A stretch of 64,000 nucleotides of DNA, taken from assembly GCF_016598485.1 (NCBI RefSeq), contig NZ_JAEMUW010000006.1, positions 124,001 through 188,000 on the forward strand, read 5' to 3'. The notes beneath the pieces are model-generated. The model made no database searches and was not told where the DNA came from. It was given only the letters and a program-made list of their open reading frames with translations. How positions within the stretch are numbered: the first letter of the stretch is position 1; the number at the start of each line of letters is the position of its first letter. Below, piece by piece: positions 52,356 to 63,888 of the stretch. A program made the translations under genes and the position numbers. The DNA is from Micromonospora coerulea (GTDB lineage Bacteria > Actinomycetota > Actinomycetes > Mycobacteriales > Micromonosporaceae).

Positions 52356-52669
52356 GCGTCCCGGTGGCCATGGACGACACGCTCACCGTCGCCGTACGGG
52401 TCAAGCCCGGTGCCTCCCGGACCCGGGTGGGTGGCCGCTTCGACGGCCCGCACGGTCCGGCCCTGGTGATCGCCGTGCACGCCCCGGCGGTGGACGGCCG
52501 GGCCACCGAGGCGGCCCGCCGTGCGCTCGCCGACGCGCTGGGCGTACGCCCGGCGGCGGTGTCGCTGCGCACCGGCGCGGCCAGCCGCGACAAGCTCTTT
52601 CTGGTCGACCGGGTGTCGTCGGAGCTGCCCGGGGTGCTGCGCCGGCTCCGCGACGGATCGGCCGAGTGA
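52343..52669 (+). CDS. DUF167 (YggU) family protein
   Basis: 108 residues. The DUF167 fold is recognisable from LTVAVRVKPGASRTRVGG, LVIAVHAPAVDGRATEAARRAL and SLRTGAASRDKLFLVD. Family members are small cytoplasmic proteins of unknown function, often next to yggT or yggS genes, as here. ATG 52343 lies 13 bases inside the end of the previous gene, so the two are coupled. A few bases after its stop the antiporter gene begins. Confidence 0.85.
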   Translation: MAELSVPVAMDDTLTVAVRVKPGASRTRVGGRFDGPHGPALVIAVHAPAVDGRATEAARRALADALGVRPAAVSLRTGAASRDKLFLVDRVSSELPGVLRRLRDGSAE

Positions 52670-52691
52670 GGGCCGCCCGGGCCGGCCGCGG

Positions 52692-54194
52692 ATGACCCCC
52701 GGGCTGGATCTCGCGCTGCTGGTCGGCGCGGCCGTCCTGCTCGTGGCGGTGGGCGCGGTGCGCTTCTCCACCCGCCTCGGGGTGCCCAGTCTGCTCGTCT
52801 ACCTCGCCCTCGGGGTGGCGATCGGAGAGGCGGGCCTTGGCATCCGCTTCGACGACGTCGAGCTGACCCGGGTGCTCGGGTTCTGCGCGCTCATCGTGAT
52901 CATCGCGGAGGGCGGGCTCAGCGCCCGGTGGAGCACCCTGCGCCCGGTGCTCGGCCTGGCCGCCGTGCTCTCCACGGTCGGCGTACTGGTCAGCATCCTG
53001 GTCGTCGGCCTGGTCGTGCATCTGCTGCTCGGCCTGGACTGGCGGCTGGCGCTGCTCTACGGCGCGGTGCTCTCCTCGACCGATGCGGCGGCCGTCTTCG
53101 CCACCCTGCGCCGGCTGCGCCTGCCGCCGCGGCTGGTGGCCACCCTGGAGGCGGAGTCGGGCATGAACGACGCCCCGGTGGTGATCCTGGTGGTGCTGCT
53201 GTCCCGGGCCACCCCCGCCGCGCATCCCTGGTGGTCGGAGGCGTTGCTGGTCGGGTACGAGCTGGGCGTCGGCGCGGCGGTCGGGGTGGCGGCCGGGATC
53301 GCCGGCCGGTGGGCGCTGCGCCGGGCCGCGCTGCCCTCGGCGGGGCTCTATCCGATCGCGGTGGTCGGCTTCACCGTGCTGGCGTACGCCGCCGGGTCGG
53401 TGCTGCACGCCTCCGGCTTCCTCGCCGTGTACGTCGCCGGGGTGCTGCTCGGCAACGCCCGGCTGCCGCACCGCCAGGCCATCCTGGGCTTCGCCGACGG
53501 GTTGGCCTGGCTGGCCCAGATCGGCCTGTTCGTGCTGCTCGGCCTGCTGGTCTCGCCGAGCCGGCTGGACGCCGCGGTGCTGCCGGCGGTGGTGGCCGGC
53601 CTGGCCCTGGTGCTGGCCGCCCGGCCGCTGTCGGTGGCGATCTCCGCGCTGCCGTTCCGCTTCGCCCTGCGCGAGCAGGCCTTCCTGTCCTGGGCGGGGC
53701 TGCGCGGGGCGGTGCCGATCGTGCTGGCCACCATTCCGCTGTCGGAGCGGGTGCCGGGGGCGGACCGGCTCTTCGACGCGGTCTTCGTGCTGGTGGTGAT
53801 CTTCACGTTGGTGCAGGCCGGCACCCTCGCCCCGGCGGCCCGCCGGCTCCGGGTGACGGCGCCGGCGGAGGCGGCCGAGATCCGGGTCGATACGGCGCCG
53901 CTGGAGCGGATGCGGGCGGATCTGCTCCAGCTCGAGGTGCCGCCGGGCTCCCGGCTCGGTGGGGTGCACGTCGACGAGCTGCGGCTGCCGGTGGGCGCCT
54001 CGGTGACCCTGGTACTGCGCGACGGGACGGGCTTCGTGCCCGGGCCGGACACCCGTCTCAAGGTCGGCGACAGCCTGCTGATCGTCGCCACCGCGGAGGT
54101 GCGGGACGAGGCGGAGCGGCGGCTGCGGGCGGTCAGCCGCCGGGGTCGGCTGGCCCGATGGTTTGGCGAGTACGGCGAGGATCCGGACGAATAA
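52692..54194 (+). CDS. potassium/proton antiporter-like protein (CPA1/NhaP2 type)
   Basis: 500 residues. Twelve or so N-terminal membrane helices with SSTDAAAVFATLRRL (the ion-binding aspartate region), AESGMNDAPVVILVVLL and FLSWAGLRGAVPIVLA, all typical of Na+(K+)/H+ antiporters of the NhaP2/CvrA type. The C-terminus (about residues 395-480, LLQLEVPPGSRLGGVHVDEL and LKVGDSLLIVATAE) is an RCK/TrkA-C regulatory domain, which favours potassium as the ion. ATG 52692 has only a weak site upstream. It is the last gene before a strong promoter for the TraR/DksA gene. Confidence 0.88.
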   Translation: MTPGLDLALLVGAAVLLVAVGAVRFSTRLGVPSLLVYLALGVAIGEAGLGIRFDDVELTRVLGFCALIVIIAEGGLSARWSTLRPVLGLAAVLSTVGVLVSILVVGLVVHLLLGLDWRLALLYGAVLSSTDAAAVFATLRRLRLPPRLVATLEAESGMNDAPVVILVVLLSRATPAAHPWWSEALLVGYELGVGAAVGVAAGIAGRWALRRAALPSAGLYPIAVVGFTVLAYAAGSVLHASGFLAVYVAGVLLGNARLPHRQAILGFADGLAWLAQIGLFVLLGLLVSPSRLDAAVLPAVVAGLALVLAARPLSVAISALPFRFALREQAFLSWAGLRGAVPIVLATIPLSERVPGADRLFDAVFVLVVIFTLVQAGTLAPAARRLRVTAPAEAAEIRVDTAPLERMRADLLQLEVPPGSRLGGVHVDELRLPVGASVTLVLRDGTGFVPGPDTRLKVGDSLLIVATAEVRDEAERRLRAVSRRGRLARWFGEYGEDPDE

Positions 54195-54264
54195 TCTGCT
54201 AGCGTTCCTTTTGCCCCGATTGGTGGCTGTCCGGGGCTGAATAACGGAGCAACGGTGCGGCACG

Positions 54265-54293
54265 TTGTCGGACGCCTGTACGTTCCGTATTCT
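54265..54293 (+). promoter_or_regulatory. promoter of traR/dksA-type gene
   Basis: TTGTCG (54265-54270), a 17-base spacer and TATTCT (54288-54293), a good -10. Transcription should start near 54300 and leave a 5' leader of about 130 bases before ATG 54429. No gene is credible within 54195-54428. Confidence 0.65.
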
Positions 54294-54428
54294 TGCCACC
54301 CTCCGGAGTGCGCGGCCCTCGTCGCCGTGCGCCCGTTTTGTACACGGGGACGCCCACGCCGGTGGCCCCTGCCCAGTTACCGCACCGCACCGCCGACCGC
54401 CGCACATCCGCGGCTGAGGGAGCTGACC

Positions 54429-54848
54429 ATGGCGAAGCCAGCCGACACCAGGACCGCCGGCCGCAAGCCGGTGGCGAAGGCCACCCGCAGCGCGGCGGAG
54501 ACCGAGAAGATCCGGGCGGCCCTGGCGGCCCGGCGCGACGAGCTGCGCGCCGAGTACGATCAGACGTTGAGCGAGATCACCGAGCTGCAGCGCGACCGGC
54601 TGACCGACTCGGCCGGGGACGACCAGGCCGACACCGGCACCAAGACGTTCGAGCGCGAGCAGGAGATCTCACTCGCCAACAGCATTCTGGAAAGGATCAC
54701 GCAGGTCGAGCGCGCCCTGGAGCGGCTCGACGAGGGTGGTTACGGCTGGTGCGAGCGGTGCGGCAACCCCATCCCGGTGGAGCGGCTGGCCGCCTTCCCG
54801 TCGGCCACCCTCTGCGTGACCTGCAAGCAGCTGGAGGAGCGGCGCTAG
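54429..54848 (+). CDS. TraR/DksA family zinc-finger protein
   Basis: 139 residues. An N-terminal coiled coil (EKIRAALAARRDELRAEYDQT, EITELQRDRL) is followed by EISLANSILERITQVERALERL and the four-cysteine zinc finger CERCGNPIPVERLAAFPSATLCVTC, the DksA C-terminal motif. DksA-like proteins bind the RNA polymerase secondary channel and alter promoter responses. The acidic coiled-coil tip residues of E. coli DksA are not obvious, so activity is uncertain. ATG 54429 follows GAGGGAG; a long open frame upstream from 54255 has no site. Located before lspA, as in other actinobacteria. Confidence 0.9.
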   Translation: MAKPADTRTAGRKPVAKATRSAAETEKIRAALAARRDELRAEYDQTLSEITELQRDRLTDSAGDDQADTGTKTFEREQEISLANSILERITQVERALERLDEGGYGWCERCGNPIPVERLAAFPSATLCVTCKQLEERR

Positions 54849-54914
54849 GACCGCTCCCCGGCGGCGGAGTGGAGACGGTGAGCGATCACCGCCAAGAGCG
54901 TCGATGGGGAGCAG

Positions 54915-55538
54915 ATGACCGCAGCACCGCCCGCCGGAGCCGGCACCGCTGAGACGGGCGGCGGCACGCCCCGACCTCGGGCGATCGGGGTCCTCCTCGG
55001 CGTCGCCCTGGTCGCGCTCGTGGCCGACCTGGTCACCAAGCAGTGGGCGCTGACGGCGCTGACCGGCCGGGGGCCGGTGTCGCTGCTCGGCGGCGCCGTC
55101 TACCTCACCCTGACCCGCAACAGCGGCGCGGCGTGGAGCATCGGCTCCGGCCACACCTGGATCTTCCCGCTGATCACCATCGGCGTGATCGCCTGGATCG
55201 GCTGGATGGCCGTGCGGCTGCGGTCGATGCCCTGGGCGGTCTCCCTCGGCCTGGTGCTGGGTGGGGCGCTCGGCAACCTCACCGACCGGATCTTCCGCGC
55301 CCCGGGCCACTTCGTCGGCCACGTGGTCGACATGGTCAGCCTCTTCGACCCGTACGGGCAGGTCTGGCCGGTGTTCAACCTGGCCGACAGCTCCCTGGTC
55401 TGCGGGGTGGTCGTCGCCGTGGTGCTGGAGCTGACCGGCCGGCAGCGCGACGGCCGCCGGGCCGGTGACGAGCCCGCCGGCACGGCGGCGCCCGACGTCG
55501 GGGCGACCACCGGCAGCGAGCAGCGGGGGCGGGCATGA
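54915..55538 (+). CDS. lspA: signal peptidase II (prolipoprotein)
   Basis: 207 residues. LspA cleaves the signal peptide of lipoproteins after lipid modification of the cysteine. It has four membrane helices and the catalytic aspartates in [20 protein letters not shown] and [11 protein letters not shown], along with the [10 protein letters not shown] segment. A charged tail of about 40 residues follows. ATG 54915 has GGGGAGCAG upstream. It overlaps the next gene, a pseudouridine synthase, as ATGA, a common pairing. Confidence 0.94.
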   Translation: MTAAPPAGAGTAETGGGTPRPRAIGVLLGVALVALVADLVTKQWALTALTGRGPVSLLGGAVYLTLTRNSGAAWSIGSGHTWIFPLITIGVIAWIGWMAVRLRSMPWAVSLGLVLGGALGNLTDRIFRAPGHFVGHVVDMVSLFDPYGQVWPVFNLADSSLVCGVVVAVVLELTGRQRDGRRAGDEPAGTAAPDVGATTGSEQRGRA

Positions 55539-56479
55539 CCTCGGCCTTCGCCGCCGGCGGCGACCACCGCTCCCTGCCCGTGCCCGACGGCCTCGACGGG
55601 ATGCGGCTGGACCAGGCCGTGTCCCGGCTCTTCGGGCTCTCCCGCACCGCCGCCGCGGCGCTGGTCGACGCGGGGGACGCGCTCGTCGACGGCACGGTCC
55701 GGGCCAACTCGCACAAGGTCAAGGCCGGCTCCTGGCTGGAGGTGACCCTGCCCGCCCCGGTCGCCCCGCCGACCGTGATCCCGCAGGCCGTGCCCGGCCT
55801 CACCGTGGTCTACGCCGACGACGACATCGTCGTGGTGGACAAGCCGGTCGGGGTGGCCGCCCACCCCAGCCCCGGCTGGACCGGCCCCACCGTGATCGGT
55901 GGGCTGGCCGCGATCGGCCACCGGATCTCCACCAGCGGGGCCGCCGAGCGGCAGGGCGTGGTGCACCGGCTCGACGTGGGCACCACCGGGATCATGGCGG
56001 TGGCCAAGAGCGAGCAGGCGTACACCGCGTTGAAGCGGGCCTTCAAGTACCGCGAGGTGGAGAAGCGCTACCACGCCGTGGTGCAGGGCCACCCCGACCC
56101 GCTGCGCGGCACCATCGACGCGCCGATCGACCGGCACCCGCACCACGACTACCGCTGGGCGGTGGTGACCGGCGGGAAGCCGAGCATCACCCACTACGAC
56201 ACCCTGGAGGCGTTCCCGGCGGCGAGCCTGCTCGACGTCCGGCTGGAGACCGGCCGCACCCACCAGATCCGGGTGCACTTCTCCACCATGCGCCATCCGT
56301 GCGTGGGCGACCTCACCTACGGCGCGGACCCGACCCTCTCGGCCCGGCTGGGGCTGAGCCGGCAGTGGCTGCACGCCCGCTCGCTGACCTTCGCGCACCC
56401 GCGCACGGGCGACGAGGTCAGCTTCGTCAGCGACTACCCTGACGACCTGGCGCGGGCGCTGGAGATCCTGCGCGACTGA
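55535..56479 (+). CDS. RluA-family pseudouridine synthase (RluD-like)
   Basis: 314 residues. An N-terminal S4 domain ([33 protein letters not shown]) precedes the RluA core with the catalytic aspartate in [14 protein letters not shown] and the motifs [13 protein letters not shown] and [22 protein letters not shown]. It converts uridine to pseudouridine in 23S rRNA or another RNA. Two-domain form and neighbour lspA match the usual RluD. ATG 55535 overlaps the lspA stop. Exact target site is not predictable. Confidence 0.93.
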   Translation: MTSAFAAGGDHRSLPVPDGLDGMRLDQAVSRLFGLSRTAAAALVDAGDALVDGTVRANSHKVKAGSWLEVTLPAPVAPPTVIPQAVPGLTVVYADDDIVVVDKPVGVAAHPSPGWTGPTVIGGLAAIGHRISTSGAAERQGVVHRLDVGTTGIMAVAKSEQAYTALKRAFKYREVEKRYHAVVQGHPDPLRGTIDAPIDRHPHHDYRWAVVTGGKPSITHYDTLEAFPAASLLDVRLETGRTHQIRVHFSTMRHPCVGDLTYGADPTLSARLGLSRQWLHARSLTFAHPRTGDEVSFVSDYPDDLARALEILRD

Positions 56480-56513
56480 CCGCCGCGCCGACCCGCCGAC
56501 GCCCGACGAGGGG

Positions 56514-57461
56514 ATGCCCGTGCCCGCCGCCGTACCGCCGCGCCCGCGTCGCCGGCTGTCGAGGTCCGCGGCGCTGACCGGAACGGCGCTGCTGTGTGCG
56601 GTCGCGGTCCTGGTCACCGCCGCCCGCACCGAGCGGCGCGAGCCGGTGGGGGACCGGACCGTCGGCGAGGTCACCCGGGTCGGCGTGGCCGCCGGCGCCT
56701 CCGTGCCGGCGTACCTGCGCGCCGCCGCCGACGAACTGGCCCGGCTGACCGACGCCGAACCGCCGGCGACCGGCACGTACGCGCTGGTCTCCTTCTCGGC
56801 GTACCTGACCCCGCAGCGGGTCGCGGCGACCCTGGGCGGGGCGCCGGTCTCGGCGGTGGTCGCCCGGGTGCCGCTGGCCGGCCGGCAGACCGAGATCGTC
56901 CGGGTCGCCGCGCTGCGCGTGCCGCAGGACGTGGTCGCCGGGATGGCCGAGGTGGCCGAGCGCAAGGACCGGGAGGCCGCCGACTACCGGACGCGCGCCG
57001 CGGCGCCCGCCGCGTCCGCCGACCCCGAGCTGCGCCGGCTGTACGACACGGGTGCCCGGGTCGCGGCCGAGGAGGCGGCGGCGTACCGTTCGGGCTGCGC
57101 CTGCGTGTACGCGGCGGTGATCCGCACCACTGCGGACGGGCTCCGCGGTCTGGCGGCCCGGCCCGGGGTGCGGGCCGTCGACCCGGCGCCGGAGGTCATC
57201 CGGCTGGACCGGACGGTCTTCACTCCGCCGCTGCCCGAGCAGCGCGATCTGGCCCGGCCGCCGGCCGACGCGGCGCTGACCGGGCCGTCCGGCACGCCCG
57301 CGCGCGATGTCCCGGCGGTGGGCGATTCGTCGGAAGCCGCACGCAGCGTGAGCGGTCCCTCACCCGGCTCGGGCGGGCCCGCGCCGGGCGGAGCACCGGC
57401 CAGCACCGCCCCGACCTCCCCGGACGCGGCCGGCGGTGGCGCCGGGGCGGCACACCGGTGA
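56514..57461 (+). CDS. hypothetical membrane-anchored protein
   Basis: 315 residues. A basic N-terminus and one membrane helix (AALTGTALLCAVAVLVTAA) lead to an extracytoplasmic part with a possible helical region (DVVAGMAEVAERKDREAADYRTR) and a two-cysteine patch GCACVYAAVI; the C-terminal 90 residues are a proline/glycine/serine-rich tail. I recognise no family. ATG 56514 follows GAGGGGA. It lies between the rluD-like gene and the ParA-like gene without overlap. Actinobacteria-specific surface protein is the most that can be said. Confidence 0.6.
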   Translation: MPVPAAVPPRPRRRLSRSAALTGTALLCAVAVLVTAARTERREPVGDRTVGEVTRVGVAAGASVPAYLRAAADELARLTDAEPPATGTYALVSFSAYLTPQRVAATLGGAPVSAVVARVPLAGRQTEIVRVAALRVPQDVVAGMAEVAERKDREAADYRTRAAAPAASADPELRRLYDTGARVAAEEAAAYRSGCACVYAAVIRTTADGLRGLAARPGVRAVDPAPEVIRLDRTVFTPPLPEQRDLARPPADAALTGPSGTPARDVPAVGDSSEAARSVSGPSPGSGGPAPGGAPASTAPTSPDAAGGGAGAAHR

Positions 57462-57560
57462 GCATGCCCACCGGGGGATGTGCGCGGACGGGTGTGGTCC
57501 GAATAGGGTTTCGTTCGTAGCCTGTCAGGCGGAGATCGATGTGGCTGGGGAGGGCGAGCC

Positions 57561-59147
57561 TTGGACGGCAGCGAAACCGGCTGGGGCCGGCAGGCTGAGC
57601 CGGCACCGCGGTGGCGGGCGCTGCTCGACCGGGCCCGGCTCGGCGGCCGTGGCGCGGAGCAGGCCGAGGCCGACCGCCGTGCCGATGAGCCGTCGGCGCC
57701 GCCTTCCGATCCGCTGCCCGGCCCGGCCAGCGGCTGGTCCGGGCGGGCACCGGCGATCGGGCATCCCGCCGAGCTGTCGTACGGCGCCGATCCCGGCTAC
57801 CGGGTGGGGGCGAGCTACCGGGTCGAGCCGGCCTACCGGGTCGACCCCGGCTACCAGGCCGAGCCGCACTACCGGGCGGAGCCGTCGTACGGCGCGCCGC
57901 CGGCCCATCCGGCGGAGCCGTCCTACGGCACGGAGCCGTCCTACGGCACGGAGCCGTCCTACGGCGCGGAGCCGTCCTACGGCGCGGAGCCGTCCTACGG
58001 CGCGGAGCCGGCGTACCGGGCCGAACCGGCGTACCGGGCCGAACCGGAGCCCGGCTACCCCGACCGCGAGCCGCGCCGGGGGTCCGCCTCCGTCGAGTCG
58101 CGGTACGCGGTCCTGGACAACGGCTACCAGCACGATCCCCCGCCGATCGAGTCCCGGTACGCGTTGCTGGACAACGGCGGCTACCGCCCCGAGACGTACC
58201 AGCCGGCGGAGCCGGCCTACCAGCCGCCGGAGCCGGCCGCCCCGGCACCGGCCAGTTACCCGCCGCCGGCGGTCGCCGACGGCTATCCGGCCCGGATCGA
58301 GTCGGCCCGCGTCGAGTGGCGGGCCCCGGCCCCGGAGACCGAGCTGGAGCGGGCCGCCGGCGTGCTCCGCCGCGAGCTGGGCACCCCCCGGGTGGTCGCC
58401 TTCGCCAACCCCAAGGGCGGGGTGCACAAGACCACCGCCACCGTGCTCGCCGCCGCCACCGTGGGCAGCGTCCGCGGCCGCGGGGTGCTCGCCTGGGACG
58501 ACAACGAGCTGCGCGGCACCCTCGGCCTGCGCGCCGGCAGCGCCCGGCACGCCCGCACGATCCGGCATCTGATCAGCGACCTCGCGCAGATCGAGATCCT
58601 GGAGGGCGACACCCTGCTGCACCACCTCGACGACTACCTGCGGCACGCCTCCGACGGCTCGTACGACGTGCTGGCCGGGGAGGAGAGCCCGCGGTTCGCC
58701 CAGCGGCTCGACCAGTTCACCGTCAAGCGGGTGCTGGAACTGCTGCGCCGCACCCACGACGTGGTCTGCGTGGACACCGGCAACAACGTGGAGAGCCCGA
58801 ACTGGCGGACCGTGATGCAGGCCGCCGACCAGCTCGTGGTGACCACGGTGCCGCGCGAGGACGCCGCGTTCAGCGCGGACTGGATGCTCGACCTGCTGCA
58901 CGAGGTCGGGATGGGGGAGTTGGCAGACAACGCGGTCACCCTGATCTCCTGCCCGACGCCGGGCCGGACGTCGCTGCAGGACGACCTGGAGCGGCACTTC
59001 GCCACCCGGACCCGGGCGGTCGCCGTGGTGCCGTACGACCCGGCGCTGGAGACCGGCTCGTCGATCGAGTACCACCAGCTCCAGCCGGAGACCCGGCAGG
59101 CCTGGCTCAAGGCGGCCGCGGTGATGCTGGAGCCGTTCGCCCGCTGA
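57561..59147 (+). CDS. ParA/MinD-like ATPase with tandem-repeat N-terminus
   Basis: 528 residues. The first 265 or so are low-complexity, rich in P, A, E, Y and R, including seven xEP[SA]Y[GR] hexapeptides. The ATPase domain then has a deviant Walker A, NPKGGVHKTTATVL (K285, K290), a VLAWDDNELRGTLGLR switch-like segment and CVDTGNNVESPNW. Such proteins use ATP-driven membrane or DNA association to position complexes; similar repeat-plus-ATPase proteins occur in actinobacteria near ESX or division genes. TTG 57561 is backed by GGAGG seven bases upstream and no better start exists. Partner unknown. Confidence 0.8.
   Translation: MDGSETGWGRQAEPAPRWRALLDRARLGGRGAEQAEADRRADEPSAPPSDPLPGPASGWSGRAPAIGHPAELSYGADPGYRVGASYRVEPAYRVDPGYQAEPHYRAEPSYGAPPAHPAEPSYGTEPSYGTEPSYGAEPSYGAEPSYGAEPAYRAEPAYRAEPEPGYPDREPRRGSASVESRYAVLDNGYQHDPPPIESRYALLDNGGYRPETYQPAEPAYQPPEPAAPAPASYPPPAVADGYPARIESARVEWRAPAPETELERAAGVLRRELGTPRVVAFANPKGGVHKTTATVLAAATVGSVRGRGVLAWDDNELRGTLGLRAGSARHARTIRHLISDLAQIEILEGDTLLHHLDDYLRHASDGSYDVLAGEESPRFAQRLDQFTVKRVLELLRRTHDVVCVDTGNNVESPNWRTVMQAADQLVVTTVPREDAAFSADWMLDLLHEVGMGELADNAVTLISCPTPGRTSLQDDLERHFATRTRAVAVVPYDPALETGSSIEYHQLQPETRQAWLKAAAVMLEPFAR
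57912..58037 (+). repeat. 18-bp tandem repeats in the ParA-like gene
   Basis: Seven in-frame units of the GCGGAGCCGTCCTACGGC type. The first five encode EPSYG with A or T preceding; the last two have GCGTACCGG in place of TCCTACGGC. They are nearly identical, so copy number may vary between strains. Confidence 0.85.
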
Positions 59148-59194
59148 CCGGCACCGCCGCCCCGGGACGGGCCGGAGCCTGAGAGGATCATCGG

Positions 59195-60103
59195 GTGAGT
59201 TCGGACACCCCTGACCCCGAGCGGGCCGCGCACCGGCCCGGCGAGCCCGGCCGCCCCGCCGCCCAGCCGGAGCCCGCCTGGCCGGCCGTCGACCCGTCCG
59301 CCGGCCTGCCGGTGCCGGCCGGCACCCCGGCCGCCGCACCCGGGGCCGACCCGTTCGCCTGGGCCGGCCCGGGAGCCGAGCACCGCCCGGCGGCGGTCGC
59401 CGGGTCCGCGGTGACCGCCCGCCCCGCCCGGGGGATCCGCCGCACCGCCGCGCTGACCCTCGGCATCGCGATCCTGCTCACCGTCCTGGGCGCTCCGCTG
59501 GGGCTGCTCTGGGCGGTGGTCGCGCCGGACACGCCGGTGCTGAAGACCGCCGAGGGGGCGATCTACGCGACGCCCCAGCCGGAGCAGCCGATCGCCGCCG
59601 ACGGCTGGTTCAGCCTGCTCGGGCTCGGCTTCGGGGTGCTCGCCGCGATCGCGCTCTGGTTCCTGCTGCGCCGCCGCCGCGGCCCGGTCGGCCTGCTCGC
59701 CGGCACGCTGGGCGGCCTCGGCGCGGCGGTGGTGGCCTGGCAGGTGGGGCGGCGGATCGGCCTGTCCACGTACCAGCGGCTGCTGGACAGCGCGCCGGAC
59801 GGGCGGGCCTTCACCAAGCCGGCCGACCTGCGGGCCGGCGGCGTGGACTGGCTGCTCGGCGTGCTGCCGGTGCCGCACGGCGACCTGCTGCTGCCCGCGT
59901 TCGGCGCGGCCGTGACGTACACCCTGCTGGCCGGCTGGTCCCGGTGGCCGTCGCTGCGCCCCGAGCCCGAGCCCTACCCGGCCTGGCCGCCGGTCGGCCC
60001 GGCCGCCGGCGGGCCGCTCAGTTCGGCGCCGGCGGACCGGCCAGCTCACTCAGTGGCACCGGAACCGCCCGGACCTGACGCAGCAGAGCCGCCTCGCGGC
60101 TGA
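59195..60103 (+). CDS. DUF2567-like membrane protein
   Basis: 302 residues. A proline/alanine-rich N-terminus (about 80 residues) is followed by four membrane helices (TLGIAILLTVLGAPLGLLW, LLGLGFGVLAAIALWFLL, GLLAGTLGGLGAAVVAWQVG, DLLLPAFGAAVTYTLLAGW). Conserved pieces such as APLGLLWAVVAP and GRRIG resemble the actinobacterial DUF2567 group. Function unknown. The GTG at 59195 has no strong ribosome-binding site. Its last 86 bases overlap the convergent LON-domain gene on the other strand, which is unusual; the real stop may be correct since both frames are clearly coding. Confidence 0.7.
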   Translation: MSSDTPDPERAAHRPGEPGRPAAQPEPAWPAVDPSAGLPVPAGTPAAAPGADPFAWAGPGAEHRPAAVAGSAVTARPARGIRRTAALTLGIAILLTVLGAPLGLLWAVVAPDTPVLKTAEGAIYATPQPEQPIAADGWFSLLGLGFGVLAAIALWFLLRRRRGPVGLLAGTLGGLGAAVVAWQVGRRIGLSTYQRLLDSAPDGRAFTKPADLRAGGVDWLLGVLPVPHGDLLLPAFGAAVTYTLLAGWSRWPSLRPEPEPYPAWPPVGPAAGGPLSSAPADRPAHSVAPEPPGPDAAEPPRG

Positions 60104-60722
60104 GCAGCCGCAGTTCGGCGCGGAGCCGGCCGGCGGTGTCGTCGATGGCGAGCAACCGCTGGCGGTCGGCGACGGTCAGCGCGGCCGTCGCCGCGACCAG
60201 GTGCGACAGCACCGTGGGGTCCTCCGGCAGCTGCTCGGAGATCTCCTCCGGATCGGGCCGGATCAGCCCCAGGTACTGCCGGAAGACCGAGATCACCCGG
60301 GCGGCGAGCAGATCCGCGACCTCGTCCGTTCCGGTCGCCTCGGGCAGCCACTCCACCTCGGCGGTCAGGTACGGCGCGGAACGGTCGTCGACGTCCGCGA
60401 TCCGGAACCGCCGCCGGCCCACCGTGACGATGTCGAACCCGCCATCGGCCAGCTCGGTGACCTGCCGCAGCTCGGCGGTGCAGCCCACCTCGTGCAGCGT
60501 CACGTCCCCGGCGGCGGGGGCCGGCTCGCCCGGCGGCCCGGCCGGCGCGACCTCCCAGCCGGCCTGGATCGCCACCACGCCGAACTCCCGCGGCGCCCCC
60601 TCGGGCAGGCCGACCAGGTGCCGGACCAGGGCTCGGTAGCGCTCCTCGAAGATGTGCAGCGGCAGCACCAGGCCGGGGAAGAGCACCGTCCCGAGCGGAA
60701 ACACCGGCAGCCGCGCAGTCAC
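60018..60722 (-). CDS. LON N-terminal substrate-binding domain protein
   Basis: 234 residues. It is a stand-alone LON_substr_bdg domain: [29 protein letters not shown], then [29 protein letters not shown] and a C-terminal helical part. No protease domain is present. Such proteins may bind protein substrates or regulate proteolysis; function is unproven. GTG 60722 has a TACGCT -10 box six bases upstream (minus strand), fitting leaderless transcription. Convergent overlap of 86 bases with the DUF2567-like gene at its 3' end. Confidence 0.88.
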   Translation of the reverse strand: MTARLPVFPLGTVLFPGLVLPLHIFEERYRALVRHLVGLPEGAPREFGVVAIQAGWEVAPAGPPGEPAPAAGDVTLHEVGCTAELRQVTELADGGFDIVTVGRRRFRIADVDDRSAPYLTAEVEWLPEATGTDEVADLLAARVISVFRQYLGLIRPDPEEISEQLPEDPTVLSHLVAATAALTVADRQRLLAIDDTAGRLRAELRLLSREAALLRQVRAVPVPLSELAGPPAPN

Positions 60723-60728
60723 GCGACG

Positions 60729-60734
60729 AGCGTA
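60729..60734 (-). promoter_or_regulatory. -10 box of LON-domain gene
   Basis: TACGCT on the minus strand, six bases before the GTG start. It faces the hisD box across an 80-base gap. Confidence 0.5.
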
Positions 60735-60815
60735 TCCCGATCACGACCCGGCGGCGTGTCCCGGCTCACCGTCCCGGCCTCCGGGCGGCGCGGGTCGGCC
60801 TCCGCACCGGCCGCC

Positions 60816-60821
60816 TAGACT
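60816..60821 (+). promoter_or_regulatory. -10 box of the his operon
   Basis: TAGACT, seven bases before GTG 60829. With no ribosome-binding site, hisD is predicted to be translated from a leaderless mRNA, and no his-leader attenuator can exist upstream of it. Confidence 0.5.
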
Positions 60822-60828
60822 CGCAAGG

Positions 60829-63217
<2,389 letters not shown>

Positions 63218-63218
<1 letters not shown>

Positions 63219-63829
63219 TGAGTCGCACCGCCCGGGTCGAGCGGATCACCAAGGAGACCAAGGTCCTCGTCGAGATCGACCTCGACGGCACGGGCCGGGC
63301 CGAGATCACCACCGGTGTCGGCTTCTACGACCACATGCTCAATCAGATCGCCCGGCACGGCGGCTTCGACCTCACCGTGCACACCGTCGGCGATCTGGAG
63401 ATCGACGCCCACCACACGATGGAGGACACCGCGCTCGCCCTGGGCGCCGCGTTCGACCAGGCGCTGGGGGACAAGGCCGGCATCCGGCGGTACGGTTCGG
63501 CCACCGTCCCGATGGACGAGGTGCTGGTCCGGGCCGCGGTCGACCTCTCCGGCCGGCCGTACGTGCTGCACGACGAGCCGGCGCTGGCGCCGTACATCGG
63601 GCCGGTCTACCCGACCAGCATGACCCGGCACATCTGGGAGTCGTTCGGCCAGGCGGCCCGGATCACCCTGCACGTGGACGTGCTGCGGGCGGCCCGCCCC
63701 GGCGGCCACCCGGACGCCCACCACGTGGTCGAGGCGCAGTTCAAGGCGGTCTCCCGCGCCCTGCGCGAGGCCACGTCGATCGACCCGCGCAGCGCGGGCG
63801 CGATCCCGAGCACCAAGGGTGCGCTGTGA
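63218..63829 (+). CDS. hisB: imidazoleglycerol-phosphate dehydratase
   Basis: 203 residues, the single-function dehydratase of histidine synthesis. Metal-binding and catalytic histidine motifs: GVGFYDHMLNQIARHGGFD, IDAHHTMEDTALALG, and a duplicated half DAHHVVEAQFKAVSRALREA. SIDPRSAGAIPSTKGAL ends the protein as usual. ATG 63218 shares a base with the hisC stop. No phosphatase domain is fused, unlike the E. coli enzyme. Confidence 0.97.
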
Positions 63830-63888
63830 TGAGCGCGAGGAACGCAGCCCGGCGGAGTGCCGCGGTCGCGAATGGAGGACGGCGCTGA
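63829..63888 (+). other. hisB-downstream linker with 19-codon ORF
   Basis: ATG 63829 shares one base with the hisB TGA, and its TGA shares one base with the ATG of the next gene. It encodes MSARNAARRSAAVANGGRR, with no recognised family. The sequence, GAGCGCGAGGAACGCAGC then GGAGTGCCGCGGTCGCG, looks like a repeated linker. It contains GGAGGA as the ribosome-binding site for the gene that follows. Confidence 0.35.

Noticed and set aside
54255..54428. Longer DksA-like protein starting at GTG 54255
   Set aside because: The added 58 residues lie between a good promoter and the GAGGGAG-ATG start, and are not like the family.
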